From NCBI GenBank assembly GCA_928212115.1, contig CAKMRJ010005634.1, positions 119,416,300-119,480,299 on the forward strand: a stretch of 64,000 nucleotides of DNA, in the 5' to 3' direction. Each line of letters opens with the position of its first letter. Position 1 is the stretch's first letter. Source of the DNA: Lactuca virosa (Eukaryota > Streptophyta > Magnoliopsida > Asterales > Asteraceae). This document shows positions 35,286-46,632 of the stretch, piece after piece. Made by a program: the position numbers and the translations under genes. The notes beneath the pieces were generated by a model, which saw nothing but the letters and a program-made list of their open reading frames with translations, searched no databases and was not told the DNA's origin.

Positions 35286-37737
35286 TGTAACACCCGGTTT
35301 TGAAAGTGCTCGTTTGTGTCTTCGGAGGCCAAGGGTATAAGCGTAATCTGGCAATTCGGTCATTTATGGGTCTCGGGTTTTATCCGAAAGGTTTTAAGGC
35401 TTGGGGTGTAGCTTGGAGCGTAGGGCTTCATGCCACCTTTTCGTAGATATAAAGTTCTTCGGAAACGGACTTAGAACGAAGAAGTTATAGTAGTTTGAAG
35501 TTGTTGGAAGAATCGGTCCATGAATGGAAAAGTTTTCATGCAAGGTGGCAGCCAGGTGACTACGCCCAGCGTAGGGGTGTAAGGTGGACGCGAGTGTTGG
35601 AGGCGTACACCCAACGTACGAGAAGTACGCCTAGCGTACGCTCAGAGTTTCTAAACCCTAATTTTAGGGCTATGCCACTATAAAAAAATAATATGCCTCT
35701 TTGTTCAACCTCCATTTCATCTTTAGACAGCCACCACGAAACCCTAATCCTCCCATGAGTGTTCTTGGAGCTTTGGAGGCCATTAGAGAGCATTATGGTG
35801 TTGTGAACCTATTTTCCAAGCAAGTGAAGAGCAATGCATGGTGGTGGTTCAAAGGAGAGGTTGCAGATCTGGGATTGTTGCTTCATTTCTAACCATTTCA
35901 AGGTATAAGGATCTAAACTTGGTGATTATCTTCTTAGATCTCTTAGATTGAGTTTTTGGACCATTTTGGTCCAAAGGTTGAAGCTTTGTGATTCAATCCG
36001 ATTTCTAGGACTTGGAGTTGCTACTCTCAGTTCTAAATGGGTCCCTAAGGCAGAAAGTTGTCATCTTGGAGGTCTTAATGGGTTCATGCTTGAGTTAATA
36101 CCATTTCCATGGAAGTAGGTTATCATTTTTGGAGTTTGAGCTTATGTGGGTCATGCAAAGCCATCAAGTAAGCAACTTTATGGTTTTAGACGTTGAAGAG
36201 GACTTGGATCTGAAATTTGTAGCTTATGGAGTAGAGTATTAAGCACTTAATGGAAAAGTGGCTTAACAGAGGAGTACGATGGGCGTACATGCAGGTACGC
36301 GCAGCGTACACCGCCCTCAGCCAGTACGCTTAGTGTACAAGGGAGTACGCCCCGCGTACTCATCAGTTATGGGCTTGGAGTGTTTTGGGCCTCGGGTTGG
36401 GCCAGGCAGTGGACTTTGGGCCTTAGTGGATCATCAGAAGTCAGATGTTTGGGCTTAAGGTAAGGCCTATTGGAGGGGTTGGGCCCAATTTGGCAAATTG
36501 GGCCATTAGTGGGCCACTAGTGGGCTTGGAAAGCCCACCTAGTGTTGGGCTTTTGTTTTGGCATTAGGCCTTAATGATTATATGATATTGGGCCATTAGT
36601 AATGAAAAATGTTGGACTGGAATTTGTGGTTGGGCCTTAGAATAAGGCCATGTAAATGTTCGGGCCGAATTTGGAAAATTGGGCCATATGTTGGGCTTTG
36701 AGCCATAGTTGGACTTTTGGGCCTTTGGATTGGGCCTTGGGCTTCAATCAAGCCAAGTTAGGGGTAGAGTAGTCTTTTACCCCTAAACATGGACTTATGA
36801 TTATGAGTTGGAAACCAATTATTAATTGGGTATTGTTTGATGTTGACAGTTCGGGAACCTGTCAACCAACACTGGAGTTTTATCTGCGGGACTTCAGCAA
36901 TGCCAGGTGAGTCTCCTCACCATACCAATGGGTCTAAGGCACCAAGGCCGACCCATCTTATGATATGTGGTATACTAGCTGAAGTTGTATTATGTGACAT
37001 GTTAGCTGGTTATGTGCTAGGAAGTATGCTAGTGGTATATGTGGTATGTTTGTATGGAAGACCATGGGAGAGCCCATGACACCTGGATGTAAGACCATGT
37101 GAAGAGCCCATGGCTTTCCTACTATGTTGTAGTATTAATGTAGATTCGCTACTGATATGTCTGGTATGCATGTATAGGTGGTATGCTAGTGATTATGTGG
37201 TATGCTAGTTGTGTTTGTGATACTTGTATGGAAGACCATGGGAGAGCCCATGGCACCTGGATGTAAGACCATGTGGAGAGCCCATGGCTTTCCTATCAAA
37301 GACCATGGGAGAGCCCATGGAACTTAGGTGTAAGACCATGTGGAGAGCCCATGACATCCTGGAGTAAGACCCTGGGGACGAGCCCACGACATCCGTATAT
37401 GTTGATATGTATGGATATGTGATTGATATGGTTTATGTAGCTTTTATAGCTAATATGGATTATGTGATTATGTGGACTGTGTGGGGTATGCTCTGGGGAA
37501 CTCACTAAGCTTCGTGCTTACAGTTTTGTTTATTGGTTTCAGGTATCATCGATTTGGAAAAGAAGGGCTTGGATTGATCGCAGTGCACACACCTATGTTT
37601 TCCGCGTTGAATGATTTTGGGATGAACTCTGATAAATGTTTTTAATTAACGATGTTTTAGATGTTTGGAATAAATGATATCTATATTTTGACTATATTAA
37701 AAATGAAATTTTTACCCATGATTTTTGGGTCGTTACA
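35286..37737 (+). repeat. Element A 5-prime LTR (2452 bp)
   Basis: TGTAACACCC to GGGTCGTTACA. Palindrome clusters lie at 35559-35643 and 36272-36362. A TATA box (CTATAAAAAA) is at 35678. A tandem hairpin array of CCATGGG-AGAG-CCCATGG type lies at 37050-37395. Confidence 0.9.
37050..37395 (+). repeat. Tandem hairpin-forming repeats in element A U5
   Basis: The phrase AGACCATGGGAGAGCCCATG and its variant with TGTGGAGAGCCCATGG alternate about six times, separated by short CTGGATGTA spacers. CCATGGG and CCCATGG can pair over a 4-base loop. The same array recurs at 53690-54020. Confidence 0.9.
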
Positions 37738-38274
37738 AGTTGCTATCAGAGCCTTGGTTTGAGGGATTCAGACATACTTTTGGGTGTGTCTGAACTCAGA
37801 CTGAGGATCTGTTAAGTTTTCAAAAGGAAAAAAATGTTTTAAGTAAAGAATTTTTAAGACAAGAAAGGGTGTGGTACATGCAATCAGCCGAGCTTGAGTA
37901 AGTTTCCCCAGAATACCCATATTTGTTATCTGATATGATTTGATTATGAATCTGTAAATCGCATGCTAGTTAGGGCTAGGGGAGATGCCTGTCTATGTTG
38001 TATGAGCTGGTAGACTTGCATGCTAGTGCTGAGTAGTGAGTGGTAGATTGACCTGATATGGTATGCCATGCTAGAATGAGAGTGATTATTGGTATTTGTA
38101 ACTGTAACGTGTATGTGTTTAAAATTGTATACGGTTAGGATCTTATAGCCTTAGAATAATTGATTTGGCCTTATTTTCTGTTCCTCATATGGTTGTAGTC
38201 CTAGGGTAGAGTCTATTATTCGACAGTCTATTGGATCCTGTTCTGTGTATAATTTGCATGCATAAGGCAGTCGG

Positions 38275-39830
38275 CAGTGAGGATGGATGGATGGATGTGG
38301 ATAACACGAGTTGTGGTTTGTGGGCTGAACGTTCTATGATAGTTCTTTGGATCAGAGTGCTACTGCCCGAATGCTGCTTGCTTTGTGCTTTGTGGAACTC
38401 TTAAGTGATGGGAGTCAGCCGCTAAGTGGATATGACGATACCCAGGAGGTGGATGGCTGGCATCATGGGGAGTTCTTCAGCAGCTGATGGCAGGGCGAGG
38501 TTGGGAACCTAGGAAAGCCTAGGATATGCTCCAGCGAGTTAGTGGGGTGGTTCGGTGAGATTGGGGACCTAGGGGGAGCCTAGAAGTTGCTTCGGTAGAG
38601 ATAGTCTTGCTTTTTAGCAGACATTTAGTGCATCATGGGAGTAGGTGACTTAGAGGATTCGGGATGATTTCGAAGGAAAGTATGGATAGGTGTGGAAGGT
38701 AGTATTGGGCCCGTACTACTGAAAGCACAGGATCCATACTCGAAACGGGGAGAGTCTTGGAGAATCTAAGAAGCATGGGAAAGAGAATTCTTGGTTATGA
38801 TTGGACCGAGGGGATAGCTGCGGTGCAGAATGCGGATGAGCACGCAAGGGGAAGGACCAGGGTTTGGTCCCGGCTCCGGTGGTGAGTCAGTTAGCGGAAG
38901 GACTGCCAAGATTTCGAGTTCGCCTTGGATCTCTTGTATCAGGCGGAAAGGGTTAATTATGTGATTTATTGTGCTTGGGGATTTGAAACTATGTCTTGGG
39001 AATAGTTTATAGTCGGTTTAGAGCATAGGATGCTCCAACTATTGTAGTTCAGCCATTGGCGATTGAGCTGGTGTGGGTGTCAGGGTGCGAGACCCTGAAT
39101 GATATGGATATCAGAGCTGAGGACGGAAGAGTCATTAGAAGCACCTCAATGAGAGAGGTTCAGGTCAGGTGAATTTATTGGAGGGTCTTGGGTAGAGACC
39201 CAAGAGTTTGGATCAACTTTTGAGAGGCCAGTAGGGTCAGATTTAGTGCAATGCTTGCAGAAACTGCGCGATGAAGTTTTGTTTCAAGGGTTTGGATTTT
39301 CATTGGGATCGGAATGAGGTGTTATATCATGTTCTCAGGGTGGTCGAGGTATCACAGGAGGAGGTGGTCAGGATTCCTTCAGATGTTTATGGATATGCTA
39401 TATTCGACCATTTCCGGGGGATATCGGGTATTTGTATCGCTTGGAAATTGTGATAAGATGGATGTCGGGTCGGTTTTCTGCTATTTTCTGGGTTAGCAAG
39501 GGTTGTCAGATTCCATTCATCATGTCGAGGAATCTTTGAGAGATTTTCAGACGGATGTATCTTGCGGAGCGGATTCCGCGTGTACCGTGATTCCTCTGAG
39601 TCGTTGTCGGAATCTGTTCAGTGATCTGGGTTGCTATGGGTGTAGCAGGTTTGGCCACTTCTTTAGGGATTGCCCATAGGGAGCAAGCCGTTATATTTTC
39701 GTTGTGTTCAGGTGGACGACAAGGAGGTCGACTGTCTGACGACCAGGGAGGAGCAGTGAGTGCACCTGCTCCAGTAATTTTCGGGGTTGGTTTAAGGGTT
39801 TGTACAAGGGAATTATGACTAGGTTCCAGT
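38275..39830 (+). pseudogene. Element A gag pseudogene
   Basis: Broken gag-like reading. A CCHC knuckle at 39632-39673 reads CYGCSRFGHFFRDC and is followed by a stop-rich stretch. Upstream frames are short and interrupted. The remaining internal sequence to 41964 shows no reverse transcriptase, RNase H or integrase in any frame, although the LTRs are similar and the copy is not very old. That suggests the family was gag-only before insertion. Confidence 0.65.
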
Positions 39831-41964
39831 AACCTTAGTAATTATGCTTGGAAGAGCCATCGGGATTGCCGAGGGAAGAGAGAGTTGTCGCTGAGGTTTG
39901 GTTAGACTATCCGTTCGTTGGACTCCGAGATCTGAGCGTGATATCGCTTTTTAAACGTTTGAAGTCATTAATGTTGTTGGGATTCAAGAAGTGTTAGTTG
40001 AATATCAGGTAGTGTGTTGTTTGGGCATTGATATTTTTGGTATGCTAGCTTTGTTAAACACTGGTCGTCAGCAGATTGATCATTGGAACGAGAGGGGGTT
40101 TGGGAATCCTTCAAGTCTCATATGTTGAGCGGACTTAGTTGAATCTAAGTGGGGAGAGTTATTCATATATCCAGGATAGAAGCGAGTGTGAGACGAGGAT
40201 GAGTCTCACATTCCCCTTTGGAGGAGGAAATGCGGCCTTAGGGGATGACTGTATATAGGATATCGTGGATGGGAGTTCGGGAGACTCCCCAACATTTCGA
40301 TCGTGTCGTCTGATGTCATATAGTAGGCTTTGGGGGAGGGAACCAGGTAGAGTTACAGTCAGTGTTTGAGTTCAGTTGGGAGGATAGACCGCGTGGGCGC
40401 TCAACGTTGAGATGTGTTTGGATTGATGGATGAGCGATAGGGCTATGGTCCGTGATCATGTGAGGGTGAAAGTGTTGTAAGACTACGGGGGAGCCGTAGC
40501 ATTCACTAGCAGTCGGATAGTGTGGAAAGTGTTGTAAGACTACGGGGGAGTCGTAGCATTCACTATCGTTCAGATAGTGTGGGAAGTGTTGTAAGACTAC
40601 GGGGGAGCCGTAGCATTCACTATCGGTCAGATAGTGTGGGAAGTGTTGTAATACTGTGCGGGAGCCGTAGCATTCACAAATTCATTTAGATGATTGAGGC
40701 TAGGATAGACCAGTTCGCAAGATTGTGGGGAAGCCATAACTTTATAGAATCAGGGCCGGAGGTGGTTATTCGATTGGTTATCCGTGGCGTCCGGACGGTC
40801 ATGGGAATTCGGAATGGAACTGGTAGAGACTGTTGAGTCAATGGTTTGTACCTTGAGTTGCAGGATCTTATGGATAAGTGGTACGTGACACAGTAGGGCT
40901 ACGGCTGGGTAGTCCTGATATTTGATCTCTTGGGAACCTGGTGGTTGGACCGGGTGCGAGACTGGTAGTCTCGGGGATTGGTTAAGGGTATCTATTTATC
41001 GATAAGGTAAGGGATGACGGGAGTTATGGAGCATTACGCAAATGCCAATTCGAGGATCTCTGGATAGGAGCGGAGTAACAATGCGGATTTGGATAGGAAC
41101 CCGAATCGGAATTCGTGCAGGATTTTGTTTAAGTGAGATGGGATGTGGAGCATCGAGGGCAGAATTCCAGGGTGGTGAACGGGTTGGATTGATGGTAGTT
41201 TAAGCCATTGTGATGTGCCTCGGGTGTCTCTATCCGTAATAGAGCCACGACGTGTCAGAATCCGGAAGCGGTAGGTTGAAGGAGACCGGGTATGAGGAAA
41301 GACTACAATTATTCTGGTAGTATTCACCTTTTGCGTCAGATTCAGTGGTGACAGGTTGCCAGCCTATCTCGATCAGATGGATCAATGGATTGAAAGAGAT
41401 AGGGCAGGTTTGGTTAGACGAGGTATTCTTCGGAGGTCACAGGGGACTGTGGAGTATGTTTTTGGCTCAGCAATCAGGTAGGTGTACGGTGTTCCGGATA
41501 GTTGGCAGGCAGGTTGGAATCAGGGAGGTCCCCGGGTGTTCTCCAGGAAAGCATCCATGTGGCAGCAAGAGGAGTAGGAGCGAATTCAGTAATTTGGGGG
41601 TCTGTGTGTGGAATTGCTTGTTTTTTGGTAGTCGCAGTTGATCAGTGATTTTGTTCATTAGGAAGCCTCAAGGTATTACGAGTGGGAAGTATTCTATCTA
41701 AACTGGTTTCTTGTGAAATCAGTTCGATGATGATTCGATGTGGGTATTTCTGTCAAGGAGACAGACCATCTCGAGCTTCAGATTCCGGATGAAGCAGATG
41801 TGATCAAGTTGCAAGGGATTCGTTCATCTTCGGGTTCTAGAACCCTATGAGGGTTGGTTTCGGTGGCCTTGGAAAGGCTATGGTATGCTCGGGGTTGTGG
41901 CCTTGGCGTGAGGAATGGTAAGGAATGATTTCGAGGACAAAATCTAATTTAAGTGGGGGAGAGT
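39831..41964 (+). other. Element A 3-prime internal region
   Basis: About 2.1 kb with only chance reading frames, apart from the 57-bp array and the terminal purine tract. Confidence 0.6.
40467..40690 (+). repeat. 57-bp tandem repeat in element A, about 4 units
   Basis: AGTGTTGTAAGACTACGGGG starts at 40471, 40528 and 40585, with a diverged unit at 40642. The exact spacing is 57 bp. Each unit ends GTAGCATTCACTA. It lies in non-coding 3-prime internal sequence. Confidence 0.95.
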
Positions 41965-43608
41965 TGTAACACCCGGTTTTGAAAGTGCTCGTTTGTGTCT
42001 TCGGAGGCCAAGGGTATAAGCGTAATCTGGCAATTCGGTCATTTATGGGTCTCGGGTTTTATCCGAAAGGTTTTAAGGCTTGGGGTGTAGCTTGGAGCGT
42101 AGGGCTTCATGCCACCTTTTCGTAGATATAAAGTTCTTCGGAAATGGACTTAGAACGAAGAAGTTATAGTAGTTTGAAGTTGTTGGAAGAATCGGTCCAT
42201 GAATGGAAAAGTTTTCATGCAAGGTGGCAGCCAGGTGACTACGCCCAGCGTAAGCTGGGGTACGCCCAGCGTAGGGGTGTAAGGTGGACGCGGGTGTTGG
42301 AGGTGTACACCCAACGTACGAGAAGTACGCCTAGCGTACGCTCAGAGTTTCTAAACCCTAATTTTAGGGCTATGCCACTATAAAAAAATAATATGCCTCT
42401 TTGTTCAACCTCCATTTCATCTTTAGACAGCCACCACGAAACCCTAATCCTCCCATGAGTGTTCTTGGAGCTTTGGAGGCCATTAGAGAGCATTATGGTG
42501 TTGTGAACCTATTTTCCAAGCAAGTGAAGAGCAATGCATGGTGGTGGTTCAAAGGAGAGGTTGCAGATCTGGGATTGTTGCTTCATTTCTAACCATTTCA
42601 AGGTATAAGGATCTAAACTTGGTGATTATCTTCTTAGATCTCTTAGATTGAGTTTTTGGACCATTTTGGTCCAAAGGTTGAAGCTTTGTGATTCAATCCG
42701 ATTTCTAGGACTTGGAGTTGCTACTCTCAGTTCTAAATGGGTCCCTAAGGCAGAAAGTTGTCATCTTGGAGGTCTTAATGGGTTCATGCTTGAGTTAATA
42801 CCATTTCCATGGAAGTAGGTTATCATTTTTGGAGTTTGAGCTTATGTGGGTCATGCAAAGCCATCAAGTAAGCAACTTTATGGTTTTAGACGTTGAAGAG
42901 GACTTGGATCTGAAATTTGTAGCTTATGGAGTAGAGTATTAAGCACTTAATGGAAAAGTGGCTTAACAGAGGAGTAAGCTGGGCGTACATGCAGGTACGC
43001 GCAGCGTACACCGCCCTCAGCCAGTACGCTAAGCGTACAAGGGAGTACGCCCCGCGTACTCATCCGTTATGGGCTTGGAGTGTTTTGGGCCTCGGGTTGG
43101 GCTAGGTAGTGGACTTTGGGCCTTAGTGGATCATCATAAGTCAGATGTTTGGGCTTAAGGTAAGGCCCATTGGAGGGGTTGGGCCCAAGTTGGCAAATTG
43201 GGCCATTAGTGGGCTTGGAAAGCCTACCTAGTGTTGGGCTTTTGTTTTGGCATTGGGCCTTAATGATTATATGATATTGGGCCATTAGAAATGCAAAATG
43301 TTGGACTGGACTTTTTGGTTGGGCCTTAGAATAAGGCCATGTAAAGGTTCGGGCCCAATTTGGAAAGTTGGGCCATATGTTGGGCTTTGAGCCATAGTTG
43401 GACTTTTGGGCCTTTGGATTGGGCCTTGGTCTTGAATCAAGCCAAGTTAGGGGTAGAGTAGTCTTTTACCCCCAAGCATGGACTTATGATTATGAGTTGG
43501 AACCCAATATTTAATTGGGTATTGTTTGATGTTGACAGTTCGGGAACCTGTCAACAAGCACTGGGGTTTTATCTGTGGGACTTCAGCAATGCCAGGTGAG
43601 TCTCCTCA
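41965..43608 (+). repeat. Element A 3-prime LTR, first piece
   Basis: It aligns with 35286-36919. It has a 21-bp insertion at about 42252-42272 that adds one more CGCCCAGCGTA palindrome. It stops at CCTCA, the element B target site. Confidence 0.9.
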
Positions 43609-45106
43609 TGTTAGGTGCAATTTGTGCACCTTTTTGCACACCTTTTTGCACACCTTTCGGAAACGGACTTAGAACGAAGAAGTTATAGTAGTTTGAAGTT
43701 GTTGGAAGAATCGGTCCATGAATGGAAAAGTTTTCATGCAAGGTGGCAGCCAGGTGACTACGCCCAGCGTAGGGGTGTAAGGTGGACGCGGGTGTTGGAG
43801 GTGTACACCCAACGTACGAGAAGTACGCCTAGCGTACGCTCAGAGTTTCTAAACCCTAATTTTAGGGCTATGCCACTATAAAAAAATAATATGCCTCTTT
43901 GTTCAACCTCCATTTCATCTTTAGACAGCCACCACGAAACCCTAATCCTCCCATGAGTGTTCTTGGAGCTTTGGAGGCCATTAGAGAGCATTATGGTGTT
44001 GTGAACCTATTTTCCAAGCAAGTGAAGAGCAATGCATGGTGGTGGTTCAAAGGAGAGGTTGCAGATCTGGGATTGTTGCTTCATTTCTAACCATTTCAAG
44101 GTATAAGGATCTAAACTTGGTGATTATCTTCTTAGATCTCTTAGATTGAGTTTTTGGACCATTTTGGTCCAAAGGTTGAAGCTTTGTGATTCAATCCGAT
44201 TTCTAGGACTTGGAGTTGCTACTCTCAGTTCTAAATGGGTCCCTAAGGCAGAAAGTTGTCATCTTGGAGGTCTTAATGGGTTCATGCTTGAGTTAATACC
44301 ATTTCCATGGAAGTAGGTTATCATTTTTGGAGTTTGAGCTTATGTGGGTCATGCAAAGCCATCAAGTAAGCAACTTTATGGTTTTAGACGTTGAAGAGGA
44401 CTTGGATCTGAAATTTGTAGCTTATGGAGTAGAGTATTAAGCACTTAATGGAAAAGTGGCTTAACAGAGGAGTAAGCTGGGCGTACATGCAGGTACGCGC
44501 AGCGTACACCGCCCTCAGCCAGTACGCTAAGCGTACAAGGGAGTACGCCCCGCGTACTCATCCGTTATGGGCTTGGAGTGTTTTGGGCCTCGGGTTGGGC
44601 TAGGTAGTGGACTTTGGGCCTTAGTGGATCATCATAAGTCAGATGTTTGGGCTTAAGGTAAGGCCCATTGGAGGGGTTGGGCCCAAGTTGGCAAATTGGG
44701 CCATTAGTGGGCTTGGAAAGCCTACCTAGTGTTGGGCTTTTGTTTTGGCATTGGGCCTTAATGATTATATGATATTGGGCCATTAGAAATGCAAAATGTT
44801 GGACTGGACTTTTTGGTTGGGCCTTAGAATAAGGCCATGTAAAGGTTCGGGCCCAATTTGGAAAGTTGGGCCATATGTTGGGCTTTGAGCCATAGTTGGA
44901 CTTTTGGGCCTTTGGATTGGGCCTTGGTCTTGAATCAAGCCAAGTTAGGGGTAGAGTAGTCTTTTACCCCCAAGCATGGACTTATGATTATGAGTTGGAA
45001 CCCAATATTTAATTGGGTATTGTTTGATGTTGACAGTTCGGGAACCTGTCAACAAGCACTGGGGTTTTATCTGTGGGACTTCAGCAATGCCAGGTGAGTC
45101 TCCTCA
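43609..45106 (+). repeat. 1498-bp tandem duplication of LTR A plus the start of LTR B
   Basis: 43609-43656 is the first roughly 48 bases of element B (with TTTTTGCACACC repeated). It is followed at a TTCGG microhomology by a second copy of the element A LTR (matching 42137-43608) down to CCTCA at 45106, where the real element B begins. The second copy lacks the 21-bp insertion of the first. Confidence 0.9.
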
Positions 45107-46591
45107 TGTTAGGTGCAATTTGTGCACCTTTTTGCACACCTTTTAGTCCCATTTAATGCATCTATTTAGCATAATTGTTCTTCCTTTTTCTTGTATTTCA
45201 TCATATTCATGTTAGTCTCTAGAACAACCTTATTTGCACACTTTCATGTCTTTTCAGGTAAACCGGAGCTTGGAATGCGCTTTAGGAGGTGCCGGGAAGC
45301 GTTGGTGAAGATTTCGGGATGATCCGGCGAAGAACGAAAAAGTTGGAAAAATCAAGTTTGGATTCGGAGTCAGAGGGGTACACGGGCCGTGTTGGATTTA
45401 CACTGCAAAATCAACACGGGCCGTGTTGACCAAAATGGGAGCTGTTGACCATGCTGAACACGGGTCGTGTCAGTTTAGTGAAAATCAACACGTGCCGTGT
45501 TGGCTGCTGAACACGGGCCGTGTCAGTTTAGCCTATTTTAACACGGGCCGTGTTCGACCCAAAAACCAACTTTTGGCAGTTTTTCCTATCTTTCATATTA
45601 TGGGTTGAGGGCCATTTTGAGATACACAAAACATATCAGAGCACATTTTAAGAGGGGATTTCGAAGGTTATTGCAAGGGATTGATCAGTAATCATTTGGA
45701 AACATTATTTCTAGTATTTGTAAGTTGTAATTGCACATTATTTCCATCTTTTATTCTTGTGATCTTGTTCTAGCCATGTGTGGCTAGAACCCTAGTTTCT
45801 CCAATTTCATGTTTTGACTTCTTGGTAGTGACTTCAATCATATGACATGATGTTTGTTCTTAATTTCTATCTAGTGAATTTGATTTAGCTTTAATCGAAT
45901 GTTTGATTCTAATTGTGATTTTTATTGGCCATTTGAATTAGGGTTAGGTCATTCAAGTTATCTCTTTTACAAAATCCGTAATTGTTTTGTGAAATTGAGC
46001 AAGTAACAAGCATTAAATTGATCTCTATTGAATGAATTTAGTGTAAATCTTATTCATACACTTTTACACTCCCGAGCTTGTGAGGAGTATTGAGTGTTGT
46101 TGGGAACACTCACATAAAGCTTCATGCAATCTTTTAATCTAATTCTAAGAGCTTATTTAGATTAGGTTAGTAAGGTTAGGGTTAATCAAAGAGCTTGTTT
46201 TGGTTAATTAATGTGGTGAATGGGAAGTGTTAGAGCTTGTTAACACTTTCAAGTACCAACTTAGATAGAACTGAACAAATATTGTGTCATCTTTGAATCA
46301 CATTGCTAAGTTGTCATACATGAAGTTGGAGTCCTTACAAAATCTGAATTTAATTCACTCATTTAGCTGATTACTCGTGTTTTTAATTTGTTTGTTTAAT
46401 CATTGAATTCAAAACCTCCCCTCTTTAATATTTTGTGAACAAGTACCTTGCGCAAAGAGGTATTATACCGATTGTCCCGTGTCTCTGTGGATCGACCCTA
46501 CTTGCCTTGTACTACCTTTTTAGTGCAATATAGTGGGATTCTTTTAGAGTATATCGTACTCCTTTATTTGTTGGGTCTGACATGCCTAACA
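45107..46591 (+). repeat. Element B 5-prime LTR
   Basis: TGTTAGGTGCAA to ATGCCTAACA. Six copies of ACACGGGCCGTGT-type palindromes lie at 45376-45556. Confidence 0.95.
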
Positions 46592-46632
46592 AATTGGCGC
46601 CGTTGCCGGGGACAAGGTGTTACTAATTGTTT

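Noticed and set aside
35701..35892. A 63-codon frame (MFNLHFIFRQPPRNPN start) found identically at 35701, 42401 and 43899
   Set aside because: It is repeated only because the LTR is repeated. Codon positions show no constraint, and related LTRs lack it.
37050..37395. Regular repeats resembling a CRISPR array
   Set aside because: Spacers are not unique, the repeats lie in a plant LTR, and the same array occurs in the second LTR.
43067..43285. A 72-codon minus-strand frame also present at 44565
   Set aside because: Duplicate copies of LTR DNA within the 1498-bp repeat; no family resemblance.
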